Shown here piece by piece: positions 33,228 through 48,911 of a stretch of DNA of 64,000 bases. The DNA comes from Macrostomum hystrix (Eukaryota; Platyhelminthes; Macrostomidae). The notes under the pieces were generated by a model that saw only the letters and a list, made by a program, of their open reading frames with translations, was not told the DNA's origin and did no database searches. The stretch lies in contig CATNEN010000010.1 of the NCBI GenBank assembly GCA_950097015.1, positions 1,628,501 through 1,692,500 on the forward strand. Direction: 5' to 3'. Both the position numbers and the translations under genes were made by a program. Numbering within the stretch: position 1 is the stretch's first letter; each line of letters opens with the position of its first letter.

Positions 33228-35250
33228 AGTTAGAGGGCAGCTGAGGGATTAGAGGGCAGCTAAAGGATTAGTGAGCAGCTAAAGGATTAGTGGGCAGCTA
33301 AAGGATTAGAGAGCAGCTAAAGGATTAGTGGGCAGCTAAAGGATTAGTGGGCAGCTAAAGGATTAGAGGGCAGCTAAAGGATTAGAGGGCAGCTAAAGGA
33401 TTAGTGGGCAGCTAAAGGATTAGAGGGCAGCTAAAGGATTAAAGGGCAGCTAATGGATTAAAGAGCAGCTTAAGGATTAAAGGGCAGCTATAAAGGATTA
33501 AAGGGCAGCTAATAAATTAAAGAGCAGCTTAAGGATTAAAGGGCAGCTAAAGGATTAAAGGGCAGCTAAAGGATTAAAGGGCAGCTAAAGGATTAAAGGG
33601 CAGCTAAAGGATTAAAGGGCAGCTAATGGATTAAAGGGCAGATAAAAGAATTAAAGGGCAGATAAAAGAATTAGTGGGCAGCTAAAGGATTAGTGGGCAG
33701 CTAAAGGATTAGAGGGCAGCTAAAGGATTGCAGGGCAGCTAAAGGATTAGAGGGCAGCTAAAGGATTAAAGAGCAGCTTAAGGATTAAAGGGCAGCTAAA
33801 GGCTTAAATGGCAGCTAATGAATTAAAGAGGAGCTTAAGGATTAAAGGGCAGCTAAAGGATTAAAGGGCAGCTAAAGGATTAAAGGGCAGCTAAAGGATT
33901 AAAGGGCAGCTAAAGGATTAAAGGGCAGCTAATGGATTAGAGGGCAGCTAAAGGATTGCAGGGCAGCTAAAGGATTAGAGGGCAGCTAAAGGATTAAAGA
34001 GCAGCTTAAGGATTAAAGGGCAGCTAAAGGCTTAAATGGCAGCTAATGAATTAAAGAGGAGCTTAAGGATTAAAGGGCAGCTAAAGGATTAAAGGGCAGC
34101 TAAAGGATTAAAGGGCAGCTAAAGGATTAAAGGGCAGCTAATGGATTAAAGGGCAGATAAAAGAATTAGTGGGCAGCTAAAGGATTAGTGGGCAGCTAAA
34201 GGATTAGAGGGCAGCTAAAGGATTGCAGGGCAGCTAAAGGATTAGAGGGCAGCTAAAGGATTAGTGGGCAGCTAAAGGATTAGAGGGCAGCTAAAGGATT
34301 AGTGGGCAGCTAAAGGATTAGAAGGCAGCTAAAGGATTAAAGGGCAGCTAATGGATTAAAGAGCAGCTTAAGGATTAAAGGGCAGCTAAAGGATTAAAGG
34401 GCAGCTAAAGGATTAGAGGGCAGCTAAAGGATTAGAGGGCAGCTAAAGGATTAGTGGGCAGCTAAAGGATTAGTGGGCAGCTAAAGGATTAGAAGGCAGC
34501 TAATGGATTAAAGGGCAGCTAATGGATTAAAGGGCAGCTAAAGGATTAAAGGGCAGCTAATGGATTAGAGGGCAGCTAAAGGATTGCAGGGCAGCTAAAG
34601 GATTAGAGGGCAGCTAAAGGATTAAAGAGCAGCTTAAGGATTAAAGGGCAGCTAAAGGCTTAAATGGCAGCTAATGAATTAAAGAGGAGCTTAAGGATTA
34701 AAGGGCAGCTAAAGGATTAAAGGGCAGCTAAAGGATTAAAGGGCAGCTAAAGGATTAAAGGGCAGCTAATGGATTAAAGGGCAGATAAAAGAATTAGTGG
34801 GCAGCTAAAGGATTAGTGGGCAGCTAAAGGATTAGAGGGCAGCTAAAGGATTGCAGGGCAGCTAAAGGATTAGAGGGCAGCTAAAGGATTAGTGGGCAGC
34901 TAAAGGATTAGAGGGCAGCTAAAGGATTAGTGGGCAGCTAAAGGATTAGAAGGCAGCTAAAGGATTAAAGGGCAGCTAATGGATTAAAGAGCAGCTTAAG
35001 GATTAAAGGGCAGCTAAAGGATTAAAGGGCAGCTAAAGGATTAGAGGGCAGCTAAAGGATTAGAGGGCAGCTAAAGGATTAGTGGGCAGCTAAAGGATTA
35101 GTGGGCAGCTAAAGGATTAGAAGGCAGCTAATGGATTAAAGGGCAGCTAATGGATTAAAGGGCAGCTAAAGGATTAAAGGGCAGCTAAAGGATTAAAGGG
35201 CAGCTAAAGGATTAAAGGGCAGCTAAAGGATTAGTGGGCAGCTGAGGGGC
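33228..35250. repeat. 19-bp minisatellite with higher-order repeats, about 105 copies
   Basis: GGGCAGCTAAAGGATTAAA and its AGTG or AGAG variants repeat. A marker unit with GAGGAGCTTAAGG appears near 33829, 34057 and 34684, that is, 228 bp (12 units) and 627 bp (33 units) apart, and the neighbouring variants are copied in the same order. Confidence 0.96.
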
Positions 35251-36045
35251 AACTGAGCGGTATGGAGCGTAAAGACAAAGGAAGCAAGACACAGAGCGCT
35301 TACAAATGAGTTGGGTTTGTCTCAGCAGAACGGAGGAAGCTTCCAAAATAAACATTGAGCGCCACGAAATGCACGCGTGGGTTTTGAAAGTTCGTTATAA
35401 TTTAATAATCTTAATATGACTACTGCCTCTCACATGCATAGTCTCGTATTCACTGGGGACGCATTGAAGGCGCCAAAACGCTGGATAGTTATTAAAGATA
35501 TAAAAAATCTCTACCTACTACTTGCAGTAACAATGACAATAGACAGACAGGCATTGCATACTAGGGGGGCGCATTGGTGAATCATAAGTGGAACCCGTGA
35601 TTGCCTAGCAGTTAAATTCTCATTCAACTGGAATTAAATATGAAGAATCTTTCAAAGCTCGAAATCCTAATAGCCACAGGAGTGCCCGCCCATTGGCCTG
35701 ATGCCAGGATGCCCGGCTAATGTTTTATGATGCATTTTTATGATTGCCGGCCGCGCGACCCCTCCATGGCCGAATGGATTTTTATGAAAACAAAATCAGC
35801 GGCGGCACAGAGCGATTCGGCAAAAGGTTAAGAGCCCTAGAGCCGCATTCAGCTGAACTGTGGGAGAATTCAGAGGAATGGGATAAAAGAAGGATTATGG
35901 CCCTGCGTTAAATCTCTGAAATACAAAGTGCGCAATGGAACATTCAAAAACATAATTTTCTGCGACCTTTTTCTTATGTTTATTCCTTCACCACAAGCTT
36001 CTACTCACAGTAGCGACACGAGCTTCTGTTTTCTACCATTTTCTA
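35251..36045. other. Unique DNA between two large arrays
   Basis: About 800 bp of unique AT-leaning sequence without a supportable gene. Confidence 0.45.
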
Positions 36046-36049
36046 CCCC

Positions 36050-39000
36050 TGACTGAGTCTAGGGATCTGGAGATTTTGGTGACTGAGTCTAGGGATCTGG
36101 GGATGTTGGTGACTGAGTCTAGGGATCTGAGATGTTGGTCACTCAGTCTAGGGATCTGGGATGTTGGTGACTGAGTCTAGGGATCTGGGGATGTTAGTGA
36201 CTGAGTCAGGGATCTGGAGATTTTGGTGACTGAGTCTAGGGATCTGGGGATGTTGGTGACTGAGTCTAGTGATCTGGGGATGTTAGTGACTGAGTCTAGG
36301 GATCTGGGGATGTTGGTGACTGAGTCTAGGGATCTGGGCATGTTAGTGACTGAGTCTAGGGATCTGGGGATGTTAGTGACGGAGTCTAGGGATCTGGGGA
36401 TGTTAGTGACTGAGTCTAGGGATCTGGGGATGTTAGTGACGGAGTCTAGGGATCTGGGGATGTTGGTGACTGAGTCTAGGGATCTGGGGATGTTAGTGAC
36501 GGAGTCTAGGGATCTGGGGATGTTGGTGACTGAGTCTAGGGATCTGGGGATGTTAGTGACTGAGTCTAGGGATCTGGGGATGTTAGTGACGGAGTCTAGG
36601 GATCTGGGGATGTTAGTGACTGAGTCTAGTGATCTGGGGATGTTAGTGACTGACTCTAGGGATCTGGGGATGTTGGTGACTGAGTCTAGGGATCTGGGGA
36701 TGTTAGTGACTGAGTCTAGGGATCTGGGGATGTTAGTGACGGAGTCTAGGGATCTGGGCATGTTAGTGACTGAGTCTAGGGATCTGGGGATGTTAGTGAC
36801 GGAGTCTAGGGATCTGGGGATGTTAGTGACTGAGTCTAGGGATCTGGGGATGTTAGTGACGGAGTCTAGGGATCTGGGGATGTTGGTGACTGAGTCTAGG
36901 GATCTGGGGATGTTAGTGACTGAGTCTAGGGATCTGGGGATGTTAGTGACTGAGTCTAGGGATCTGGGGATGTTAGTGACGGAGTCTAGGGATCTGGGGA
37001 TGTTAGTGACTGAGTCGAGGGATCTGGGGATGTTAGTGACGGAGTCTAGGGATCTGGGGATGTTAGTGACTGAGTCTAGGGATCTGGAGATGTTGGTGAC
37101 TGACTCTAGGGATCTGGGGATGTTAGTGACGGAGTCTAGGGATCTGGGGATGTTAGTGACTGAGTCTAGGGATCTGGAGATGTTGGTGACTGAGTCTAGG
37201 GATCTGGGGATGTTGGTGACTGAGTCTAGTGATCTGGGGATGTTAGTGACTGAGTCTAGGGATCTGGGGATGTTAGTGACTGAGTCTAGGGATCTGGAGA
37301 TGTTGGTGACTGACTCTAGGGATCTGGGGATGTTGGTGACTGAGTCTAGGGATCTGGGGATGTTAGTGACTGAGTCTAGGGATCTGGGGATGTTAGTGAC
37401 GGAGTCTAGGGATCTGGGCATGTTAGTGACTGAGTCTAGGGATCTGGGGATGTTAGTGACGGAGTCTAGGGATCTGGGGATGTTAGTGACTGAGTCTAGG
37501 GATCTGGGGATGTTAGTGACGGAGTCTAGGGATCTGGGGATGTTGGTGACTGAGTCTAGGGATCTGGGGATGTTAGTGACGGAGTCTAGGGATCTGGGGA
37601 TGTTGGTGACTGAGTCTAGGGATCTGGGGATGTTAGTGACTGAGTCTAGGGATCTGGGATGTTAGTGACGGAGTCTAGGGATCTGGGGATGTTAGTGACT
37701 GAGTCTAGTGATCTGGGGATGTTAGTGACTGACTCTAGGGATCTGGGGATGTTGGTGACTGAGTCTAGGGATCTGGGGATGTTAGTGACTGAGTCTAGGG
37801 ATCTGGGGATGTTAGTGACGGAGTCTAGGGATCTGGGCATGTTAGTGACTGAGTCTAGGGATCTGGGGATGTTAGTGACGGAGTCTAGGGATCTGGGGAT
37901 GTTAGTGACTGAGTCTAGGGATCTGGGGATGTTAGTGACGGAGTCTAGGGATCTGGAGATGTTGGTGACTGAGTCTAGGGATCTGGGGGTGTTGGTGACT
38001 GAGTCTAGTGATCTGGGGATGTTAGTGACTGAGTCTAGGGATCTGGGGATGTTAGTGACTGAGTCTAGGGATCTGGAGATGTTGGTGACTGACTCTAGGG
38101 ATCTGGGGATGTTGGTGACTGAGTCTAGGGATCTGGGGATGTTAGTGACTGAGTCTAGGGATCTGGGGATGTTAGTGACGGAGTCTAGGGATCTGGGCAT
38201 GTTAGTGACTGAGTCTAGGGATCTGGGGATGTTAGTGACGGAGTCTAGGGATCTGGGGATGTTAGTGACTGAGTCTAGGGATCTGGGGATGTTAGTGACG
38301 GAGTCTAGGGATCTGGGGATGTTGGTGACTGAGTCTAGGGATCTGGGGATGTTAGTGACGGAGTCTAGGGATCTGGGGATGTTGGTGACTGAGTCTAGGG
38401 ATCTGGGGATGTTAGTGACTGAGTCTAGGGATCTGGGGATGTTAGTGACGGAGTCTAGGGATCTGGGGATGTTAGTGACTGAGTCTAGTGATCTGGGGAT
38501 GTTAGTGACTGACTCTAGGGATCTGGGGATGTTGGTGACTGAGTCTAGGGATCTGGGGATGTTAGTGACTGAGTCTAGGGATCTGGGGATGTTAGTGACG
38601 GAGTCTAGGGATCTGGGCATGTTAGTGACTGAGTCTAGGGATCTGGGGATGTTAGTGACGGAGTCTAGGGATCTGGGGATGTTAGTGACTGAGTCTAGGG
38701 ATCTGGGGATGTTAGTGACGGAGTCTAGGGATCTGGGGATGTTGGTGACTGAGTCTAGGGATCTGGGGATGTTAGTGACTGAGTCTAGGGATCTGGGGGA
38801 TGTTAGTGACGGAGTCTAGGGATCTGGGGATGTTAGTGACTGAGTCTAGGGATCTGGGGATGTTAGTGACGGAGTCTAGGGATCTGGGGATGTTAGTGAC
38901 TGAGTCGAGGGATCTGGGGATGTTAGTGACGGAGTCTAGGGATCTGGGGATGTTAGTGACTGAGTCTAGGGATCTGGAGATGTTGGTGACTGACTCTAGG

Positions 39001-40178
39001 GATCTGGGGATGTTAGTGACGGAGTCTAGGGATCTGGGGATGTTAGTGACTGAGTCTAGGGATCTGGAGATGTTGGTGACTGAGTCTAGGGATCTGGGGA
39101 TGTTGGTGACTGAGTCTAGTGATCTGGGGATGTTAGTGACTGAGTCTAGGGATCTGGGGATGTTAGTGACTGAGTCTAGGGATCTGGAGATGTTGGTGAC
39201 TGACTCTAGGGATCTGGGGATGTTGGTGACTGAGTCTAGGGATCTGGGGATGTTAGTGACTGAGTCTAGGGATCTGGGGATGTTAGTGACGGAGTCTAGG
39301 GATCTGGGCATGTTAGTGACTGAGTCTAGGGATCTGGGGATGTTAGTGACGGAGTCTAGGGATCTGGGGATGTTAGTGACTGAGTCTAGGGATCTGGGGA
39401 TGTTAGTGACGGAGTCTAGGGATCTGGGGATGTTGGTGACTGAGTCTAGGGATCTGGGGATGTTAGTGACTGAGTCTAGGGATCTGGGGATGTTAGTGAC
39501 GGAGTCTAGGGATCTGGGGATGTTAGTGACTGAGTCTAGTGATCTGGGGATGTTAGTGACTGACTCTAGGGATCTGGGGATGTTGGTGACTGAGTCTAGG
39601 GATCTGGGGATGTTAGTGACTGAGTCTAGGGATCTGGGGATGTTAGTGACGGAGTCTAGGGATCTGGGCATGTTAGTGACTGAGTCTAGGGATCTGGGGA
39701 TGTTAGTGACGGAGTCTAGGGATCTGGGGATGTTAGTGACTGAGTCTAGGGATCTGGGGATGTTAGTGACGGAGTCTAGGGATCTGGGGATGTTAGTGAC
39801 GGAGTCTAGGGATCTGGGCATGTTAGTGACTGAGTCTAGGGATCTGGGGATGTTAGTGACGGAGTCTAGGGATCTGGGGATGTTAGTGACTGAGTCTAGG
39901 GATCTGGGGATGTTAGTGACGGAGTCTAGGGATCTGGGGATGTTGGTGACTGAGTCTAGGGATCTGGGGATGTTAGTGACGGAGTCTAGGGATCTGGGGA
40001 TGTTGGTGACTGAGTCTAGGGATCTGGGGATGTTAGTGACTGAGTCTAGGGATCTGGGGATGTTAGTGACGGAGTCTAGGGATCTGGGGATGTTAGTGAC
40101 TGAGTCTAGTGATCTGGGGATGTTAGTGACTGACTCTAGGGATCTGGGGATGTTGGTGACTGAGTCTAGAGATCCAAG
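36050..40178. repeat. 30-bp minisatellite, about 137 copies
   Basis: The unit is GATCTGGGGATGTTAGTGAC plus TGAGTCTAGG. Point variants (GGAGTC, TGACTC, CTAGTGATC, GGGCATG, GGAGATG) recur in the same order in separated blocks, showing higher-order amplification. As the period is ten codons, reading frames of 324-480 codons stay open on both strands and are broken only by single-base slips at about 37659 and 38799. Confidence 0.97.
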
Positions 40179-40309
40179 ATATTTTAGCTAGCGCCTGAGG
40201 ATCTGAAGGCAGCATCAATGCAATACCGTAGCTAAAATAAGCGCAGAAGAAAGTGATACGCTGAACAAAAGATCAGGACTTTGATAAAACGGCGGAGTTG
40301 CAGCTAGCT
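40179..40309. other. 3' flank of the AFG3L2-type gene
   Basis: Short unique stretch between the 30-bp array and the stop codon at 40310. It must hold most of the 3' untranslated region unless transcription runs into the array. Confidence 0.4.
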
Positions 40310-44376
<4,067 letters not shown>

Positions 44377-44584
44377 TTGTGTTACTAAGCCGAGATTTGG
44401 GCCGGCTGGGAACCGCAGTGCTGCAATGCAAATATTGAATCCCACTTGGAAAATTATCACTAAACTAGAATCCCAACAAAAATGCTTAATCAGCAACGCC
44501 ATTCTAACCCATTCTACGCCAAATACCATAGTAACAATATTCTCACAACCTATCTGTGCAACTAATTTCCGTGGCAACAAGATC

Positions 44585-45180
44585 CTCATAACAAATTAAC
44601 CTGGCGACAAAATCCTCACAACCAATTACCCCAGTAACAAGATTATTACAACCAATTACCATAGTAACAAGATTATTCAACCAATTACCCCAGTAACAAG
44701 ATTATTACAACCAATTACCATAGTAACAAGATTATTACAACCAATTACCCCAGTAACAAGATTATTACAACCAATTACCATAGTAACAAGATTATTCAAC
44801 CAATTACCCCAGTAACAAGATTATTACAACCAATTACCATAGTAACAAGATTATTACAACCAATTACCCCAGTAACAAGATTATTACAACCAATTACCCT
44901 AGTAACAAGATTCTTACAACCAATTACCATAGTAACAAGATTATTACAACCAATTACCCCAGTAACAAGATTATTACAACCAATTACCATAGTAACAAGA
45001 TTATTCAACCAATTACCCCAGTAACAAGATTATTACAACCAATTACCATAGTAACAAGATTATTACAACCAATTACCCCAGTAACAAGATTATTACAACC
45101 AATTACCCTAGTAACAAGATTCTTACAACCAATTACCATAGTAACAAGATTATTCAACCAATTACCCTGATAACAAGATT
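44585..45180. repeat. 30-bp minisatellite upstream of AFG3L2, about 20 copies
   Basis: ACCAATTACCCCAGTAACAA then GATTATTACA, alternating with ACCAATTACCATAGTAACAA. Shortened units (GATTATTCAACC) recur near 44670, 44790 and 45000. The array begins about 210 bp 5' of the AFG3L2 start codon. Confidence 0.95.
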
Positions 45181-45587
45181 CTCCCAATTTTTCCCTGGCA
45201 ACAAGATTCCTAAAACCAACAGCATTCCTAGACCAGTAAAAAGACAATCTGATAGTGAACTGAACGACAAACAGAACAGAAAAAAACGAATATTTGAACA
45301 CCAGTAATCATTTAAATGGCAAACGATGAATCTATACCTAAATGTGTTTGTAGAACACAGACCCCCGCAAATTGTAATTATTACATGCAGACAAACACTT
45401 TTTAATCTGTTCTCATTCGATACACATTTCATTTTTATGTAATACGATCACTAAATCTAAACTTAATAAACGGAAAGCAAGGGATAGTAGAATTATACCA
45501 ATTTATACACGCGAAGCATTCGCGACTGTTTCCTAGAAAGTGTCTCTTAAACCAGCCCCCCACACAATAGTCTGAAGCAGCGGCAGG
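45181..45587. other. 3' flank of NDUFS6, no other gene seen
   Basis: AT-rich sequence between the array and the NDUFS6 stop. It probably includes its 3' untranslated region. Confidence 0.45.
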
Positions 45588-46025
45588 TCAGTGCTGGTGT
45601 CCGTCTTCGTGAAAGTAGCGCAGGCCGCAGTAGCCGCAGGTGTGCGGCCCCGGCCCGTCCAGGTTGATGTAGACCCGCGGATGGCCCAGCGCCGGGTCGC
45701 CGCCGTCGCAATGCACCACCCGGTCCGGGCTGGGAATGGGCGCCACCTCGTGCACCAGGTCGATGGCCTGCTGTTTATTGATCAGCTTCTGCTTGCCGAC
45801 AAAGCGGGCCAGCCGATAGTCGCCCGGCTCGAAGCGCTGGCCAGTGTGAGTTTCCTCAAAGGCGGAGACCGGCGTGTCGACCGTCTGCGGCTGCTGGGAG
45901 CCCGTGGTGGCAACGGAGGAGCCGGAGCTGAATCGGGCGGCGCGGATGGCGGCGCTGGCGGAGCTTCGCGCAGCGAACAGTCGAGGAAGAAGCTGGAGAA
46001 CTCCGATGGCAGCCGAGGAAGGCAT
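45588..46025 (-). CDS. NDUFS6: NADH dehydrogenase iron-sulfur protein 6, complex I accessory subunit, 145 aa
   Basis: A single uninterrupted frame. The first 45 residues are Ala/Ser/Arg-rich without acids (MPSSAAIGVLQLLPRLFAAR) and act as a mitochondrial presequence. The mature part begins around THTGQRFEPGDYRLARFVGK. It carries the zinc-binding CHCC signature with Cys106 (HCDGG), His115 (LGHPRVYINL) and Cys130/Cys133 (TCGYCG). This subunit sits in the matrix arm at the junction of the N and Q modules and is needed for late complex I assembly. Its length matches the family (about 120-145 with presequence). The tail YFHEDGHQH is slightly longer than the vertebrate one. No intron is present here, unlike vertebrate orthologues. 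It lies 1.2 kb upstream of AFG3L2 on the same strand. Confidence 0.96.
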   Translation of the reverse strand: MPSSAAIGVLQLLPRLFAARSSASAAIRAARFSSGSSVATTGSQQPQTVDTPVSAFEETHTGQRFEPGDYRLARFVGKQKLINKQQAIDLVHEVAPIPSPDRVVHCDGGDPALGHPRVYINLDGPGPHTCGYCGLRYFHEDGHQH

Positions 46026-46075
46026 GGCTAGCTGAAGATCGATTTGGGCGGCATTTTTATTTAGAGCTTCGAACT

Positions 46076-46372
46076 TCCAATCGAGAGGTCGGGAGTTCGA
46101 ATCTCAGGCCTAGAGAAACCATCTAAAACCTCGAGCGAGACACTTAATTGACCACTCTCCCCAGTCCATGGACTGAACAGCTAGCTGTACCAGTCTTTGG
46201 TACTCATTTCACCCAGAGTACGCCCATTAGGGCCAACCACAACGGCACAGTGAGATTCCACACTGCCCGGCGATGAGATAGTCAGGACAGATGTGCACAC
46301 CTGCGTGAGTGTATGCTCAGGGTCAGCGCGGAATGGACAGAATCGACTCCCCGCTGGCTGTACAATTAAAAA
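46076..46372 (+). mobile_element. Composite tRNA-derived SINE, copy C
   Basis: The B box is GGGAGTTCGAATCTC. The middle has CCCCAGTCCATGGACTGAAC, shared with the SINE at 60300-60600. The 3' half has AGGGCCAACCACAACGGCAC, CACTGCCCGGCGATGAGATA and GTCAGGACAGATGTGCACAC, shared with the SINEs at 12124 and 15329. It ends in an A-rich tail. Confidence 0.78.
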
Positions 46373-47216
46373 AAATAGACAGTGACATTGTGATTGCTGC
46401 AAATCTACAAAAAGGTAGAACCAGAAGGATCTACAGCCTAGAAATAAAAAGCTTTTTAATCTTAAGCCTTTTTCTTATTACGCTCAATTGGTCAGTTGGA
46501 CTCTTTTGAAAAAAGTAAAAATTAAAAAATAATACCCTGTTTTTATTACTGACAAGTAAGGTGAATAGTATGTGTGGATTTAAGGTGAAAATTGCTCTAG
46601 CTTGTTTGGGTACCCCGTTGTGATATAAAATGTTTCATTGTCAATCTTTCCTATGATTTTCTAATCTGATTCGGAAAATGAATAATTTTAACGACAAGAC
46701 AAGCACAAAAAGTAAATGACTAAATTGAAGCTTTTTGTCTATTATATTTAATAAAATATTTGACTGATTGCACAACGAATAAAATTTGATGAAGTATAAA
46801 ACTGTAAATTAGTAAAAATATAAATACTAGTTCAACAAGTTGGTATGATAAAGGTCCGATACTTGATGTGTAGGAGGAATGTAGAACTGATAAGACACTT
46901 AATAAAATAAGGACAGCCATGGGGTTAGAAGACAAGTTCAACACTGCACTGAATACTTACAGTAGTATAATATCAGTGCTAATTGTACAAGCAGTTAGCA
47001 TTAACTGTACCGCTGAAAAACTATAATATTCTATAGGGTGTGAGGAACAAGGAAAAAACTATTAAGTAATCGGATAAACAAGTCAACGTTTTTTCCACTA
47101 AAATTTTGCATTTAACAAAAAATGACAGAATTATGTACTAGATTTATGATCACAGCGATACGAAGCAAGAATTTCACACCTCTCAATGGCAAAATATTCT
47201 CATTCCTCAGCTAGCT
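46373..47216. other. AT-rich intergenic region, no gene seen
   Basis: Very AT-rich unique sequence. No open frame has a recognisable product. Confidence 0.5.
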
Positions 47217-47224
47217 TGAATCAC

Positions 47225-47655
47225 AGCTGTACTCAAATCGAATTACAAAAGTACTCACATTGACTCGCAGCTGTACGCACAATGACTCGCAGCTGTACTC
47301 ACATTGAATCACAGCTGTACTCACATTGAATCACAGCTGTACTCACATCGAATCACAGCTGTACTCACATTAAATCACAGCTGTACTCACATCGAATCAC
47401 AGCTGTACTCACATCGAATCACAGCTGTACTCACATTGAATCACAGCTGTACTCACATTGAATCACAGCTGTACTCACATTGAATCACAGCTGTACTCAC
47501 ATTGAATCACAGCTGTACTCACATTGGATCACAGCTGTACTCACATTGAATCACAGCTGTACTCACATCGAATCCCAGCTGTACTCACATTAAATCACAG
47601 CTGTACTCACATTGGATCACAGCTGAACTCACTAAAAAATACAGCTGTACTCACA
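47225..47655. repeat. 22-bp minisatellite carrying CAGCTG, about 18 copies
   Basis: TGAATCACAGCTGTACTCAC plus AT repeats, with TCGAATC, TAAATC and GGATC variants. It ends 37 bp beyond the kelch-gene stop codon (47692), so it is in or just after its 3' untranslated region. Confidence 0.95.
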
Positions 47656-47691
47656 GAGGCTATTCACACAGTCGCAGAGCTAGAAAATGAC

Positions 47692-48711
47692 TCAGCAGTG
47701 TCTCAGCGGGCGTTCTCGAATTCGCAGAAGCCGCAGGTCGGCCAGCGGTCGGCCGCTCGGCCAGGCGAGGCCACCCTGCAGCAGAATACCTGCGTTATCA
47801 TCGAAGGCTGCGGGGTCGGCTGTGTAGCTGCACGCAGCCGCCAGATACCGCGGAAGCTGTTCGTCTATTGGCAAGGCTTGACCTGCCGCAGGTGACACCG
47901 GTTGCCACCCGGTTGCTAGGCAGGCGTCCAAACATTCAACGAAGCCTTCTTGACCCAGCGCGAACAATCTGCTCCCGCTGCCTGAGGTTGCGGCAATCAG
48001 CCGACGTGACCGAAGCTCGGCCGCGGCATTGCACTCGCCATCAGCTGGGACAGAAACGCCACTCCAGCGGCAGGTGAACAGGTCGAACTGCCAGCAGCAG
48101 CCGCCGCTGCCAACAGCTACTAGACAGTCGGCGCTGACGCCAACCAGACAGTCAGCTGCCTCGGCTGCTTCAGCCGGCGGATCCGGCAGGCGGGTCCACC
48201 GACACAGAGCCGCGTCCAGCTGCCACAGGTCGGCGAGGCGGCGACAATCGTCAGGGGCGTCACTGTGGCCGGACATCAGGTACAGCCGGTGCCCGATTCC
48301 GCAGGCGAGAGCGCCGGCGCGCGGCGACGGCTGATCCGGTCCGACTGGCGGCGGACGCATCCACCGATGCTGGCGAAGGTCGAGGCGAAACAAGTCGCCC
48401 GAGCAGGCGCCGCCGGCGCCAGGTCGCCCCCCGAATGCCAGCAGGCTGGCACAACCGTCGGCAAAGGCGACGCATCCGGTGACATCGGCGTCTGGAGCAT
48501 CGCCGACAGCGTTGAGCAGTGTCCAGCGACCGGCAGCCAGGTCGAATTGCAGGACGGGCGGCGAAGTGGCGGCGAACTGACCGCCGCCGATAGCGAAGAC
48601 GCGACCGTCGGCGAGGGCGAGGGCGTGGCCGCTGCGACGGCACTCGTGGCCTGCACCGTCTGGACCGTCGGTGCCGCTGCTCAGGAGGTCCAGCGTGTAG
48701 GCGAAACGCAT
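47692..48711 (-). CDS. Kelch-repeat protein, single exon, 339 aa
   Basis: The frame starts MRFAYTLDLLSSG and ends RERPLRHC. Successive blades show kelch-type spacing: RSGHALALADGRVFAIGGGQ with FDLAAGRWTLL; CVAFADGCASLLAFGGRPG with GDLFRLDLRQHRWMRPPP; PSPRAGALACGIGHRLYLMS with LADLWQLDAALCRWTRLP; and DCLVAVGSGGCCWQFDLFTC with RWSG. That gives four recognisable blades and a weaker fifth, enough for a five- or six-blade propeller. No BTB, BACK or F-box domain is attached, so it is a free-standing kelch protein of the KLHDC or rabring type and its partner cannot be told. The gene is GC-rich, intronless and flanked by minisatellites on both sides. Confidence 0.75.
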   Translation of the reverse strand: MRFAYTLDLLSSGTDGPDGAGHECRRSGHALALADGRVFAIGGGQFAATSPPVLQFDLAAGRWTLLNAVGDAPDADVTGCVAFADGCASLLAFGGRPGAGGACSGDLFRLDLRQHRWMRPPPVGPDQPSPRAGALACGIGHRLYLMSGHSDAPDDCRRLADLWQLDAALCRWTRLPDPPAEAAEAADCLVGVSADCLVAVGSGGCCWQFDLFTCRWSGVSVPADGECNAAAELRSRRLIAATSGSGSRLFALGQEGFVECLDACLATGWQPVSPAAGQALPIDEQLPRYLAAACSYTADPAAFDDNAGILLQGGLAWPSGRPLADLRLLRIRERPLRHC

Positions 48712-48908
48712 GGCTCCAATGCGCGGCGCTGGGTTATCCGGAGCTCCTGACAGCCGTCAAATCGCAGCCTAATTAGCAGTTTGAGCAGCCTGCAAAAAAT
48801 GCGCGCGACAAGAATTAGATTCATGTAGTTTAAAGGGCCCGCTTTTAAATTAATTTATTGCATTTACAAACAAAATTAATTAAATTAAGTAGGTAAAAAG
48901 TTTACAAG
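48712..48908. other. 5' flank of the kelch gene
   Basis: AT-rich unique sequence upstream of the start codon. No promoter element is clear. Confidence 0.35.
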
Positions 48909-48911
48909 TAA

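Noticed and set aside
36223-40191. Long open frames (up to 480 codons) in the 30-bp array
   Set aside because: They exist on both strands, are perfectly periodic and follow from a unit length divisible by three with no stop in the frame.
46080-46110. A tRNA gene at the SINE head
   Set aside because: Only a B-box-like segment is present, with no acceptor stem or full cloverleaf, and it continues into a SINE body.
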